The translations under genes and the position numbers were made by a program. Source: an uncultured bacterium (GTDB taxonomy: Bacteria; Bacteroidota; Bacteroidia; Bacteroidales; Muribaculaceae). From it: DNA of 39,946 bases. Below the pieces are notes generated by a model. The model was given only the letters and a program-made list of their open reading frames with translations, was not told the origin of the DNA and made no database searches. Below, piece by piece: positions 32,546 through 39,946 of this stretch; positions within the stretch are counted from its first letter, which is position 1, and the number at the start of each line of letters is the position of its first letter. The stretch lies in assembly GCA_905214735.1 (NCBI GenBank), contig CAJMNI010000020.1, positions 1-39,946 of the forward strand, in the 5' to 3' direction.

Positions 32546-33859
32546 ATGTTAGTAAGCTTTTCTTTTGGAAACCACAAAAGTTTCAAAGACGAGAATAAAA
32601 TCAGCCTTGTGGCTGATGTGGCCGATCCGAATCATGAATATTCGGTAGCCTCTTCGTTTGATTATTCGGTCTTAAAAACTGTTGCGGTATATGGTGCGAA
32701 TGCAAGTGGAAAATCCAAGCTTTTTGATGCATTGGCATTCCTGAGAAGTGTGGTTTGTCCTCCCCAGATCAAGAATATACCGGTATTCGATTTTTGGAAG
32801 AGGCGTTACGATCCCTTCCGACTGTCGACGCAATCAGTTAAGGAGCCATCATTTTATGAGGTCGTGTTTCTGCTTGGCGATATTCAGTTCCGTTATGGAA
32901 TTGAGTTAAATGCCGATGGCATTCTTGACGAGTGGCTATATAGAAAGGAAAAAAGAGAGAGCCTCATACTGTCGCGTAAGAATGAAGACGGTTCTCTGAA
33001 AATGAGCATAGGCAAATCATATATAAATTCAAAAGTATATTCCAATGTCGTGTCAGCGGGGATGATAACCCCTGATGTTCCCTTGCTCACTATTCTGTCG
33101 ACCTTCAACGATTCTTTGTCAAAAGAGATTGTAAATTGGTTCAATCAGATGAATGTGGTGTCTGCCAATGAGTTGGTTTCCCCGGTTACGGAGCTGAAAG
33201 ATGAGAATGTCAAAAGGGAGATCCTTGAGTTCATGCAGGCATTTGATTTCAATATTGAGGATCTGGCTTTGCATGAGATTAATTCTGATGCAATTCCCGA
33301 CAAAATCCGCGGCATAATCGGAGAGGAAATTCTGAACGGGGATGTCTATGACGGTGTCAGCACCACTCACAGATTATATAATGAGAATTATGAAAAAGTT
33401 GGCACGAAACAGTTCATGATGGAACTTGATGAGTCATTTGGTTCCAACAGACTGTTCTGCCTGAGCCGGCCGATCTTATTAGCTCTCAAAGAGGGGCGGA
33501 CCCTCCTGATTGATGAGATAGACTCCGGGCTTCATCCTTTAATAGTCTCGACAATTATCAAGCTGTTTTATGAGACCGATAATCAAGCTCAACTTATTGT
33601 AAACACTCATAATACATCATTGCTGGCTATGCCGGTGGGCTATTCATCCGATGGCAAGGGAAAGAAATATCTGTTGCGAAAGGATCAGATTTATATAGTG
33701 AACAAGAACCGCTATGGAGAGTCGAATATTTATCCCATCACTCATTTCCAATATAATATCAGGGCAAGTTTGGAAAAGATGTATATGGACGGCCGTTTTA
33801 CTGGAGTGCCGTATGTTGAAATGGAGAACCTTCTTGATATTATCGGCCATGAATCATAA
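32546..33859 (+). CDS. RloA/AbiLi-like AAA (ABC-type) ATPase
   Basis: A 437-residue SMC/ABC-type ATPase of the AAA_15/21 class. N-terminal MLVSFSFGNHKSFKDENKIS is the usual opening of the group. Walker A is GANASGKS (residues 50-57), the signature-like MELDESFGSNRLF is near 292-304, Walker B LLIDEIDSGLHP near 320-331, and the H-loop NTHN at 353-356. The gene next to it encodes an RloB-type TOPRIM protein, an arrangement known from AbiL and related to OLD and PARIS anti-phage systems. The ATPase probably senses infection and controls the nuclease. I start at ATG 32546; the frame is open from a GTG at 32525. The region is clearly AT-richer than its neighbours, consistent with transfer. Confidence 0.9.
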   Translation: MLVSFSFGNHKSFKDENKISLVADVADPNHEYSVASSFDYSVLKTVAVYGANASGKSKLFDALAFLRSVVCPPQIKNIPVFDFWKRRYDPFRLSTQSVKEPSFYEVVFLLGDIQFRYGIELNADGILDEWLYRKEKRESLILSRKNEDGSLKMSIGKSYINSKVYSNVVSAGMITPDVPLLTILSTFNDSLSKEIVNWFNQMNVVSANELVSPVTELKDENVKREILEFMQAFDFNIEDLALHEINSDAIPDKIRGIIGEEILNGDVYDGVSTTHRLYNENYEKVGTKQFMMELDESFGSNRLFCLSRPILLALKEGRTLLIDEIDSGLHPLIVSTIIKLFYETDNQAQLIVNTHNTSLLAMPVGYSSDGKGKKYLLRKDQIYIVNKNRYGESNIYPITHFQYNIRASLEKMYMDGRFTGVPYVEMENLLDIIGHES

Positions 33860-34583
33860 GAATAGAAAAGACGTCTATAAGCGGAATCTTGGAAATAGAA
33901 GATCCGCCAGACGGTATATACTGTATGTCGAAGGAGAAAACACCGAAGACAGTTATTTCAAACTCCTGAAAAAAGCGAACTGCAAGATAGTGCCGGTGAT
34001 TATACGGGGACATGGAATTTCTCATTGTGTAGATTTCGTGAATGAATCGGAGAATCATTGGAATAGTATGCCTAAAGAGAGAAGGAATGAATATGACAGA
34101 AGATGGCTTGTTTTTGACGCGGATGGCAGGACAGATTTCTCCAAAGGTATAAAGCTTGCCAGAAAGAAAGGGTTTGGAGTTGCTTTTTCTAATATGTGTA
34201 TTGAATATTGGTTCTTACTTCACTTTTGTGACCATGACGGACGCCCTCTTCCGATGATTCAGAACTCTCATTCAGCGGCTCAAATCCGGGAAATCAACAG
34301 ATTTATAAAACAATATAATCGTAATGCCGTCGTGCCTGTGGGCGATTATGATTCGAAAAGCAAAACGATTGCTGATGACTTCTTTGATCTTATGATGGCT
34401 GATGATCCGGTTGTAAAAAAGAGTCGAATAGTATCAGCTTGCGAGCGAGCTAAATCCATTCATGAAATAAAGAAAGCCAATGGCTCGGAGTTCTCGGAAT
34501 CTGTCACAACAATTTATGAACTGCTTATAGAGCTCGGAGTAATAGAGGAAACGAAAGATGGCTTCCGACTGTATCGCAAATAG
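33849..34583 (+). CDS. rloB: RloB/AbiLii-like TOPRIM protein
   Basis: A 244-residue RloB-family protein. N-terminal basic segment, then YILYVEGENTEDSYFKLL with the TOPRIM Glu, and RRWLVFDADGRTDF with the Asp-x-Asp pair (D90, D92) that would bind metal. FSNMCIEYWFLLHF is the other family block. The TOPRIM fold suggests a nuclease effector, possibly against tRNA or DNA; the target is unknown. The ATG at 33849 overlaps the ATPase gene by 11 bases, which argues for coupled translation. The frame is open further upstream into the ATPase gene, but the sequence homologous to RloB begins here. Confidence 0.9.
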   Translation: MNHKNRKDVYKRNLGNRRSARRYILYVEGENTEDSYFKLLKKANCKIVPVIIRGHGISHCVDFVNESENHWNSMPKERRNEYDRRWLVFDADGRTDFSKGIKLARKKGFGVAFSNMCIEYWFLLHFCDHDGRPLPMIQNSHSAAQIREINRFIKQYNRNAVVPVGDYDSKSKTIADDFFDLMMADDPVVKKSRIVSACERAKSIHEIKKANGSEFSESVTTIYELLIELGVIEETKDGFRLYRK

Positions 34584-34694
34584 AGGTTGTAAATTAGATT
34601 GCTGGCTTTCTTGCAAAGGGTGAAAATCTCAGGCAAAACCCCATAAGGAAATAAAAATTTGAAGGGGGGTATTGTGGAAATCAAATATTTGGAT

Positions 34695-34702
34695 TAAATT
34701 TG
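34695..34702 (+). promoter_or_regulatory. -7 promoter box (TAAATTTG) of the leader RNA
   Basis: TAAATTTG fits TAnnTTTG; transcription from about 34709 would cross a small open frame and a terminator before the lipoprotein gene at 35074. Confidence 0.5.
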
Positions 34703-34760
34703 CGATGCAGACCGCTATGAGGCCCCGGTCGAGGGGTTGGGGGCGGGAAGCTAAGACATA

Positions 34761-34865
34761 ATGAAAAAGCGTTTATCCGCGCTGATTCTTGACGAACAGA
34801 AATTCTCGCAAAATTTCATATCAAAGTCAAGGATTGAGCAACGATGGATGCCTGCGGATATGTAA
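34761..34865 (+). CDS. Possible 34-residue leader peptide
   Basis: A short open frame begins MKKRLSALILDEQKF and ends WMPADM, preceded by GGGAAG 14 bases upstream. It lies between a promoter box and a structured terminator, the position of a leader peptide. No homology recognised; it could be chance. Confidence 0.25.
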   Translation: MKKRLSALILDEQKFSQNFISKSRIEQRWMPADM

Positions 34866-34879
34866 TATCGGCAGCGGCT

Positions 34880-35025
34880 ATGGCTCCGCGAGGAGCCAAA
34901 CGCCGGTTGCTTTCGTTGCATATACAAGCGTAGGGCTTCTTCGTTGCCGTCCGACTTTGATAGGGCAATGCGAGAAGCCTCTGTTCGTAGGACGGTGACC
35001 GATACAGATTCCTACGCTTTTTTTT
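34880..35025 (+). ncRNA. Structured leader RNA with kissing-loop potential, ending in an intrinsic terminator
   Basis: An outer stem AAGCGTAGG (34926-34934) pairs with CCTACGCTT (35011-35019), followed by eight T. Inside are hairpin GGCTTCTTCGTTGCC / GGCAATGCGAGAAGCC (34934-34948 with 34964-34979) and a second short stem TCTGT/ACAGA (34980-34984 with 35004-35008). CCGTCC (34947-34952) at the base of the first loop can pair with GGACGG (34990-34995) in the second loop. A GNRA-capped hairpin GGCTCC-GCGA-GGAGCC lies just upstream near 34880-34898. It matches no RNA family I can name. Confidence 0.5.
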
Positions 35026-35073
35026 ATATTAATTTCTGCAGGGGAGTCGCAGAATGCGATTACATTTAACAAC

Positions 35074-36696
35074 ATGAAAAATTTCTTCAAACTACTTCCT
35101 GCCATTTTTCTCGCATTGGCTGTGGGTGTCACCGGATGTTCAAAAGATGACGAACCGGATGATGGCAACATCCCCGACGACAAAACTGATTCCGGGACCT
35201 ATGGAAAACTCGACGGAAACCTTATTACGACCGGAGGCACACGCGATGTGACCTATACCAGCAGCGTGATACTCGGAACGGTCGATTTCCTGAAAATCAC
35301 GGGAGATCATACGTATGGTATCGTCTATATGGAGGCACTTAAAACCGCCGACTTTGATTATGACGGTAAGCTCGTGTATGGAGGCCATAACGGCAAAACC
35401 GAGGATGAGGAATATGAGTGCGAACATCAGCAGATCACCAGTTCAACGCTTGACGGCAAGTTTGAAAAGCAACTGGTAGGCCTGCGTCCCGCCACAGTAT
35501 ACTACTATCGCGCCTATGTAAGAATAGGACAGAACGTGAACTATTCAAAGGTGGAGAGCTTCACCACGCAAGATCCCTCGCCTGAAATCACATTGTCCAC
35601 AGGCGCAGCTTCCGACATATATGCAGTTTCCGCTACAACATCAGGCGTCTGCAATGTAGGCAAACTGCAGGATGTCAACGAGAAACAGGAGTATGGATTT
35701 ATCTATAGCGACGCGCCTCAGCTGAACACCCCCGAAAAGCTCAGTTATGACTATTATGAGCAATGGCTCCTGAACCATTTCGAAACAGAAGATGAGATTG
35801 AGCGCCCGAAAGTCGTGACTACAAAGGAAAACCTCAACGGTCGCATCAGCTGTGAAATCAACCGACTCAAACCGGGCGTGACCTATTACTACCGCACGTT
35901 CTTCAGCTGGAACGGCAAGTATTTCTATAGCCCTGAGGTCAAATCGTTTAAAGCAAAAGGTGCTGATGAAATCACAGTCGGAACCGGGCGACCCACTGAT
36001 GTTACATCAAATTCCGCACGGCTGAATGCCACATTGCCTTTCTCATCGATTGGCCTTTCTTCTGTTACCGGTGGATTTATGATCTCTAAAGTATTCTCCA
36101 ATTCTTCCGAGTTTGACATGAATACGGCCGCCCCCTGGTCTGAGCGTGAAGATTCCGATGCCGACGTATTTTTTGTGGAAAAAGAGATTTCCGACAAAGA
36201 TTTCGATTTCGAAATAACAGGTCTGGAAGCGGAGACCACATATTATGTCCGTTCCTACATATCTCTCGGTGTCTATGACGAGGAAGAGATGTATATCTAT
36301 GGTTCGATGCAGTCGTTTACCACAGAGAAGAAAAATTCTGAAGTAGTCACCTATTCCGACGGTGCTTATCCTTGGATCCAGACTTCTTCAGACACGTGGA
36401 TGTCAGGTAACAAGGGCGAAGGCAACACTGAATCAACGCTGACTATCAAATTTGAACATGAAGCCGGCCAGATGCTTTCATTCGATCTTGAAGTAAGTTC
36501 GGAGTCTGGCTATGACGGTGTGGTTATCAGTGTTAACGGCGCGGCATCTTCATTGATTAGCGGAGAGCAAAATCTCAAGAGGATGTTTAATTGCAAGGCG
36601 GATGGTTCTTCAACAATAACTGTAACTTACCGCAAAGACGGCAGCGGCAGCTATGGAGAGGATTGTGCGATTGTAAGAAACATTCGTTTGGAATAA
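35074..36696 (+). CDS. Surface lipoprotein with fibronectin type III-like repeats
   Basis: A 540-residue lipoprotein: signal peptide, lipobox VTGC (C22), then SKDDEPDD, an acidic stretch of the type that directs lipoproteins to the cell surface. Three beta-sandwich units end in similar strands: RPATVYYYRAYVRIG (about 145-160), KPGVTYYYRTFFSWNG (about 269-284) and EAETTYYVRSYISLG (about 389-403), each leading to a YSPEVKSFKAK-like or MQSFTTEKK strand. The last ~100 residues look like a separate jelly-roll domain (QTSSDTWMSGNKGEGNTESTLTIKF) suited to carbohydrate binding. It probably works with the SusD-like protein downstream. A structured terminator-bearing leader precedes it and a strong terminator follows. 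Confidence 0.8.
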   Translation: MKNFFKLLPAIFLALAVGVTGCSKDDEPDDGNIPDDKTDSGTYGKLDGNLITTGGTRDVTYTSSVILGTVDFLKITGDHTYGIVYMEALKTADFDYDGKLVYGGHNGKTEDEEYECEHQQITSSTLDGKFEKQLVGLRPATVYYYRAYVRIGQNVNYSKVESFTTQDPSPEITLSTGAASDIYAVSATTSGVCNVGKLQDVNEKQEYGFIYSDAPQLNTPEKLSYDYYEQWLLNHFETEDEIERPKVVTTKENLNGRISCEINRLKPGVTYYYRTFFSWNGKYFYSPEVKSFKAKGADEITVGTGRPTDVTSNSARLNATLPFSSIGLSSVTGGFMISKVFSNSSEFDMNTAAPWSEREDSDADVFFVEKEISDKDFDFEITGLEAETTYYVRSYISLGVYDEEEMYIYGSMQSFTTEKKNSEVVTYSDGAYPWIQTSSDTWMSGNKGEGNTESTLTIKFEHEAGQMLSFDLEVSSESGYDGVVISVNGAASSLISGEQNLKRMFNCKADGSSTITVTYRKDGSGSYGEDCAIVRNIRLE

Positions 36697-36746
36697 TCCC
36701 CGCAATTTAGCGCTTCATACAAGCAATACCAAATAATTTAGTTCGG

Positions 36747-36794
36747 GTTCCTTATAATTTCGAGGTTCTTCCCCGAAATTATAAGGAACTTTTT
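36747..36794 (+). terminator. Intrinsic terminator after the fibronectin-like lipoprotein
   Basis: Perfect 16-bp stem GTTCCTTATAATTTCG / CGAAATTATAAGGAAC followed by TTTTT. Confidence 0.88.
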
Positions 36795-36854
36795 CACCCA
36801 CAGAGGCTGCCCCTGATTTCCGGAGGCAGTCTTCTGGCACATAATAAGAATCGA

Positions 36855-37349
36855 ATGAAAACAATCGTTACTACGGCCTTTCTCTTGTTGACGGGAGTGG
36901 CGGGATTGAATGCCAAACCCTATATGATGACTGCATCTCTCGAAAACGGCCAAAGGATTGAAATCGAACTTGAGGAAGGAGAGACTTATAACCAGATCAC
37001 AGAACGAGATGGAGACTCTCAAACTATTTTGATGGCCATAGAGTCGGTTTCAAATAATTACAGAGTGTTCCAAAAGCCTCTCAACATGTTGAGATCATTG
37101 AGCCTTAACGATGCCGGAGGAGTCGGTCATGTAGTTTCCGACGCATCCGTACAATGCAGTTACAAAGAGGGAATGCTGACGCTTGTCTCGACAGAACGTC
37201 CCACTATGCTAAGCATCGCAGCGCCCGACGGCACTCTCCTCATGGAGCGTCAGGTGACTTCGGAAACTGTAATCAGGCTGAAAGATCTCGGCACCGGCAT
37301 CAGAATCATTACTTTCGGCGAGGCCAATTTCAAAATCCTTGTTCATTAA
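36855..37349 (+). CDS. Small secreted protein with type IX-like C-terminal tail
   Basis: A 164-residue exported protein: MKTIVTTAFLLLTGVAGLNA signal peptide. The centre (ENGQRIEIELEEGETYNQ) is beta-rich with no family recognised. The C-terminus MLSIAAPDGTLLMERQV then LKDLGTGIRIITFGEANFKILV resembles a type IX secretion sorting domain, making up about half of the mature protein. So small a protein with a full sorting tail is unusual. It lies between the lipoprotein terminator and the SusD-like gene, which begins about 80 bases downstream. No promoter box found upstream. Confidence 0.6.
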   Translation: MKTIVTTAFLLLTGVAGLNAKPYMMTASLENGQRIEIELEEGETYNQITERDGDSQTILMAIESVSNNYRVFQKPLNMLRSLSLNDAGGVGHVVSDASVQCSYKEGMLTLVSTERPTMLSIAAPDGTLLMERQVTSETVIRLKDLGTGIRIITFGEANFKILVH

Positions 37350-37354
37350 CCTTA

Positions 37355-37407
37355 AGACCTTGTGACACAAGGTCTAAGCCCCGTCATTAATAATGATGAT
37401 GGCGGGG
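37355..37407 (+). terminator. Two consecutive hairpins between the secreted-protein and SusD-like genes
   Basis: The first has perfect 10-bp arms AGACCTTGTG / CACAAGGTCT around one A (37355-37375). The second pairs CCCCGTCAT (37379-37387) with ATGGCGGGG (37399-37407). Neither has a T-run. They could be a processing/stability site, a weak terminator, or a translational block for a start at 37410. Confidence 0.5.
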
Positions 37408-37427
37408 TCATGAAATCCGATATCGCA

Positions 37428-39896
37428 ATGTATAAAAAATATCTGCTATTGATTGCCGCCTCCTCGTTGGCTGCCTCTATGTCGGCGCAGGATCTTGACA
37501 TACGCATGGATTACTATGCTCCTGACGGCAAACGTATAAAATCCAGTTATCCGGCTTACGACAAAACCGGATACTCTTCAATCGAAAACAACCTGTGGAC
37601 TATTCCGAATATCGACAGCAGGGTGGCACGTGTGGAATTTGTCGCCCCCGGTTCAGAAAAATGTCCGGTGGAATATTCTGTCGAGAAGAAGGAGGTCAAA
37701 GTTTCTGTTGTCAGCAGCATCGGAGAGAAGTCAAAACTTCCGGAAAAGGAAGCCGAGCAAAAAATCAATTGCTCTTATGGAGAGACAATTACCTTCCGGG
37801 TTGAAGTGCCTGATGGCGAACTTCCAAAAGCGCTGGTGACTTATGTTTACACAAATCCCGGATATCCGGGTGACATCAACCAATCCCCATATAGCGTCTT
37901 GCCCTATTCCTACAGTTATTTAAACGGTTCATACGCCGCAAATAAGGAGAGGAGAGAAAGCCTTCTGAACTTAAAGGATGGACTCGCGGATTTTGTCCGT
38001 GAGGAAGATGTGCCGAACGTATGGTATCTTGACGTACAGATTGTCAATGAGCCGATGAAGATCGCGTTCTCAAGCGGACTCGCGGCAGATCCTCAATATC
38101 TGAATGAATCGATGGATAAGTTGCTTCTCTCGCTTTATGAGCAGAAACAGATTTATTATTGTAATGAAGGAATATGCTCAAATCACTCTCCCTCAGGGGA
38201 GGCAACAATAATGGATATATACGGCAATTGTCATTCCGATGATTATATTTCAAGCCAAGTAACGTATGAAGATGGGGATCATGGCATCTCCGGATTGCAA
38301 GGTTTGATGAATGGCAATCATTATTTTTGTTTCTACGGATGGGAATATTGCTATAGTATAATCTCAACCGCCAACTTTCTTCTTGATAATATTGCCCCGT
38401 TCAGGGTCACCATGACGGATGAAGAGCTGGACGTTATAAAAGCACAATTGCTTACCCTTCGGGCCAATGCATACTTCAACATTATGCGAATCTATGGACC
38501 GCGCTGGGAGGATTCAAAAAATGGCCAGGTTCTTTGTGCTCCTCTTGAAACGACGTTTAGTCCCGAATATAGGTCGCCGGCATCGATGCGGACAATCGCC
38601 GACAGATGCTATCAGGATCTTGACGAGGCTATAGAGCTTTTCAAGAGCCGGAACTACAAACGTCGGCACTTGGTTGAGCCCGATATAAACGTGGCCCGCG
38701 CTGTCAAAATGAGAGTGGCCATGCTATGTCACGACTGGAGCAATGCCAGATCTCTTGGAGCTGCCATTCTTGATCAAAAGCCTCTGATGACAGCCGATGA
38801 CATTCTCGGAGGGTTCATAGATTGTAACGACAGTTGGATCTGGGGCGCCCAGGAAAAAAGATTCGGAGACCCCGGAAAATTCGGTACAGCATTATATTAT
38901 TGGGGATTCGGACATCATTTTAACTGCAATGGCTCATATTCAGGATATTGGGAAACGGGCCCGGCATATATCGACAAAGACCTTTACAATTCCATACCGG
39001 CTTATGACATCCGCAGAAAACAGTTTGCGATGCGTAATAATCTGTTCCCGACGGAGCTGAACAATCGTCTCCCGACTGAGAACCTGTGGTATGGCAACAA
39101 TGTAGATGCCGATAAACTGTTCTTCCTTGCAAATAATAAGTGGGAAGATTATTCCAAAGTCGTGTCAAAAGCATTTGATGAGTTCAAGCCGGAGGGAGTG
39201 CAATTTCCTCCGTTTAAATGGACCGATGAACCTGATGAAGGCAACTCAGTATATGTCCCGTTTACCTACGGGGCGAATTTGAAGTTCCTTTGTGTCACCG
39301 ATCCTAAGAATGGCGGTGGCGCCGACGTATGTTTCATGCGTACGGAAGAGGCTCTTCTCTCCTATGCCGAGGCCAGCTATATGCTTGGCGATGAAGAGAC
39401 GGCCCGCCAGCTCCTCGTGAAGCTCAACAAGACCCGCAATTCAGGCTATACCTGCACCCTTGGCGGTAAAGATCTCTTCGACGAAATCCGCAAATATCGT
39501 CGTATCGAGCTTTGGGGAGAAGGCCATTCATGGTTTGATGCGAAGCGCTGGAATCTTCCATTGAAACGCAACATCTATGATAAGTCTGATGTCCATTCGG
39601 GTAACTGGCCGGCCTCGTATGCGCCGGAAGTTTCTCCCAAAGCAAGCAACGGCTGGCGATTCCCCGTTCCGCGATATTATGTGGAATGGAACAGCCTCAT
39701 TGATGTGGAAAAGATGGGATATAAAGACGTAGTTTATTATACTACTGAATCTGCTCCGGCAAAAGCGCCGGTTGCAACCCCGCGAAGCGAGAAGTTTCAT
39801 AACGGAGACAGCTCCATGCAGAAAATGAAACGATTTATCGGGGTGAAGGGCTGTGAACCCTCTAATGAGATGCAGCCGTTCATCAATTTAGAATAG
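37428..39896 (+). CDS. SusD/RagB-like protein with N-terminal extension and no lipobox
   Basis: A ~822-residue exported protein. SusD-family features: a helical mid-part (SIISTANFLLDNIAPF, AQLLTLRANAYFNIMRIYGPRW, ARAVKMRVAMLCHDW) and the C-terminal block RTEEALLSYAEASYMLGD then RRIELWGEGHSWFDAKRWNLP. SusD proteins are outer-membrane lipoproteins that cap SusC transporters and hold glycans or peptides. Two things are odd: the signal peptide MYKKYLLLIAASSLAASMSAQ lacks a lipobox Cys, and about 200 residues of beta-rich sequence precede the SusD part. Total length exceeds the usual 500-650. No SusC gene lies upstream; the window ends 50 bases downstream. ATG 37428 starts the signal peptide cleanly; ATGs at 37410 and 37362 are in frame. 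Confidence 0.8.
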   Translation: MYKKYLLLIAASSLAASMSAQDLDIRMDYYAPDGKRIKSSYPAYDKTGYSSIENNLWTIPNIDSRVARVEFVAPGSEKCPVEYSVEKKEVKVSVVSSIGEKSKLPEKEAEQKINCSYGETITFRVEVPDGELPKALVTYVYTNPGYPGDINQSPYSVLPYSYSYLNGSYAANKERRESLLNLKDGLADFVREEDVPNVWYLDVQIVNEPMKIAFSSGLAADPQYLNESMDKLLLSLYEQKQIYYCNEGICSNHSPSGEATIMDIYGNCHSDDYISSQVTYEDGDHGISGLQGLMNGNHYFCFYGWEYCYSIISTANFLLDNIAPFRVTMTDEELDVIKAQLLTLRANAYFNIMRIYGPRWEDSKNGQVLCAPLETTFSPEYRSPASMRTIADRCYQDLDEAIELFKSRNYKRRHLVEPDINVARAVKMRVAMLCHDWSNARSLGAAILDQKPLMTADDILGGFIDCNDSWIWGAQEKRFGDPGKFGTALYYWGFGHHFNCNGSYSGYWETGPAYIDKDLYNSIPAYDIRRKQFAMRNNLFPTELNNRLPTENLWYGNNVDADKLFFLANNKWEDYSKVVSKAFDEFKPEGVQFPPFKWTDEPDEGNSVYVPFTYGANLKFLCVTDPKNGGGADVCFMRTEEALLSYAEASYMLGDEETARQLLVKLNKTRNSGYTCTLGGKDLFDEIRKYRRIELWGEGHSWFDAKRWNLPLKRNIYDKSDVHSGNWPASYAPEVSPKASNGWRFPVPRYYVEWNSLIDVEKMGYKDVVYYTTESAPAKAPVATPRSEKFHNGDSSMQKMKRFIGVKGCEPSNEMQPFINLE

Positions 39897-39946
39897 GGAT
39901 ATTCAGTTAATGGCGGTGCCGGAGGTCAGCTAAAGTCGCTCAGGCA

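Noticed and set aside
34584..35060. Retron or group II intron remnant after RloB
   Set aside because: No reverse transcriptase, no domain V signature; the region is better explained as promoter, small frame and structured terminator.

Overview
The window reads as a chromosomal stretch of a gut-type Bacteroidales bacterium, most likely Muribaculaceae or a close relative (family-level placement is inference). Support: many copies of the Bacteroidetes -7 promoter box TAnnTTTG just upstream of genes, a fused SecDF, a three-gene fumarate reductase of the Bacteroides type, a SusD-like protein, lipoproteins with acidic residues after the lipobox cysteine, and C-terminal tails resembling type IX secretion sorting domains. 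Most housekeeping genes are GC-rich; a few accessory blocks are visibly AT-richer.

Layout. 1-2.9 kb: a membrane LtaS-type sulfatase-fold transferase, a hexapeptide acetyltransferase and a small secreted protein, all on the minus strand. 2.9-4.7 kb: a Y1/HUH transposase of the REP-associated (RAYT) type lying between two arrays of a ~44-bp palindromic repeat, then a G-rich tract and tRNA-Arg(TCT). 4.9-8.8 kb: the fumarate reductase/succinate dehydrogenase operon C-A-B, whose cytochrome b subunit has a long soluble tail. 8.9-14.1 kb: divergent Ig-like lipoprotein and SecDF genes. 14.3-17.8 kb: a surface lipoprotein, glycerate kinase, a HigBA-like toxin-antitoxin pair with a palindromic operator, an SH3 protein and tRNA-Thr(CGT). 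18.0-26.1 kb: trmD, then a minus-strand group rlmN-pdxA-nucleotidyltransferase-ATP-grasp-CDP-alcohol phosphatidyltransferase-HAD, followed by myo-inositol-phosphate synthase. The last five form an inositol-lipid gene cluster. 26.2-30.7 kb: a PpiD-like foldase, metK behind a terminator-containing leader, and an HdeD-like membrane protein preceded by a telomere-like tandem repeat. 30.9-32.4 kb: a secreted protein with a type IX-like tail. 32.5-34.6 kb: an AT-rich RloA/RloB (AbiL-like) ATPase plus TOPRIM pair, probably anti-phage defence. 34.6-39.9 kb: a structured leader RNA with an intrinsic terminator, a fibronectin-like surface lipoprotein, a small secreted protein and an unusual SusD-like protein with a long N-terminal extension and no lipobox.

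How the genes fit together. The inositol cluster can plausibly make inositol phosphate, activate or transfer it to a lipid, and dephosphorylate or otherwise modify the product; its ATP-grasp enzyme has no function I can assign. The strongest candidates for something not well described are that ATP-grasp gene, the RAYT with its repeat arrays and extra C-terminal domain, and two leader RNAs carrying intrinsic terminators (upstream of metK and upstream of the lipoprotein at 35.07 kb). All calls come from reading sequence patterns; no database search was possible.
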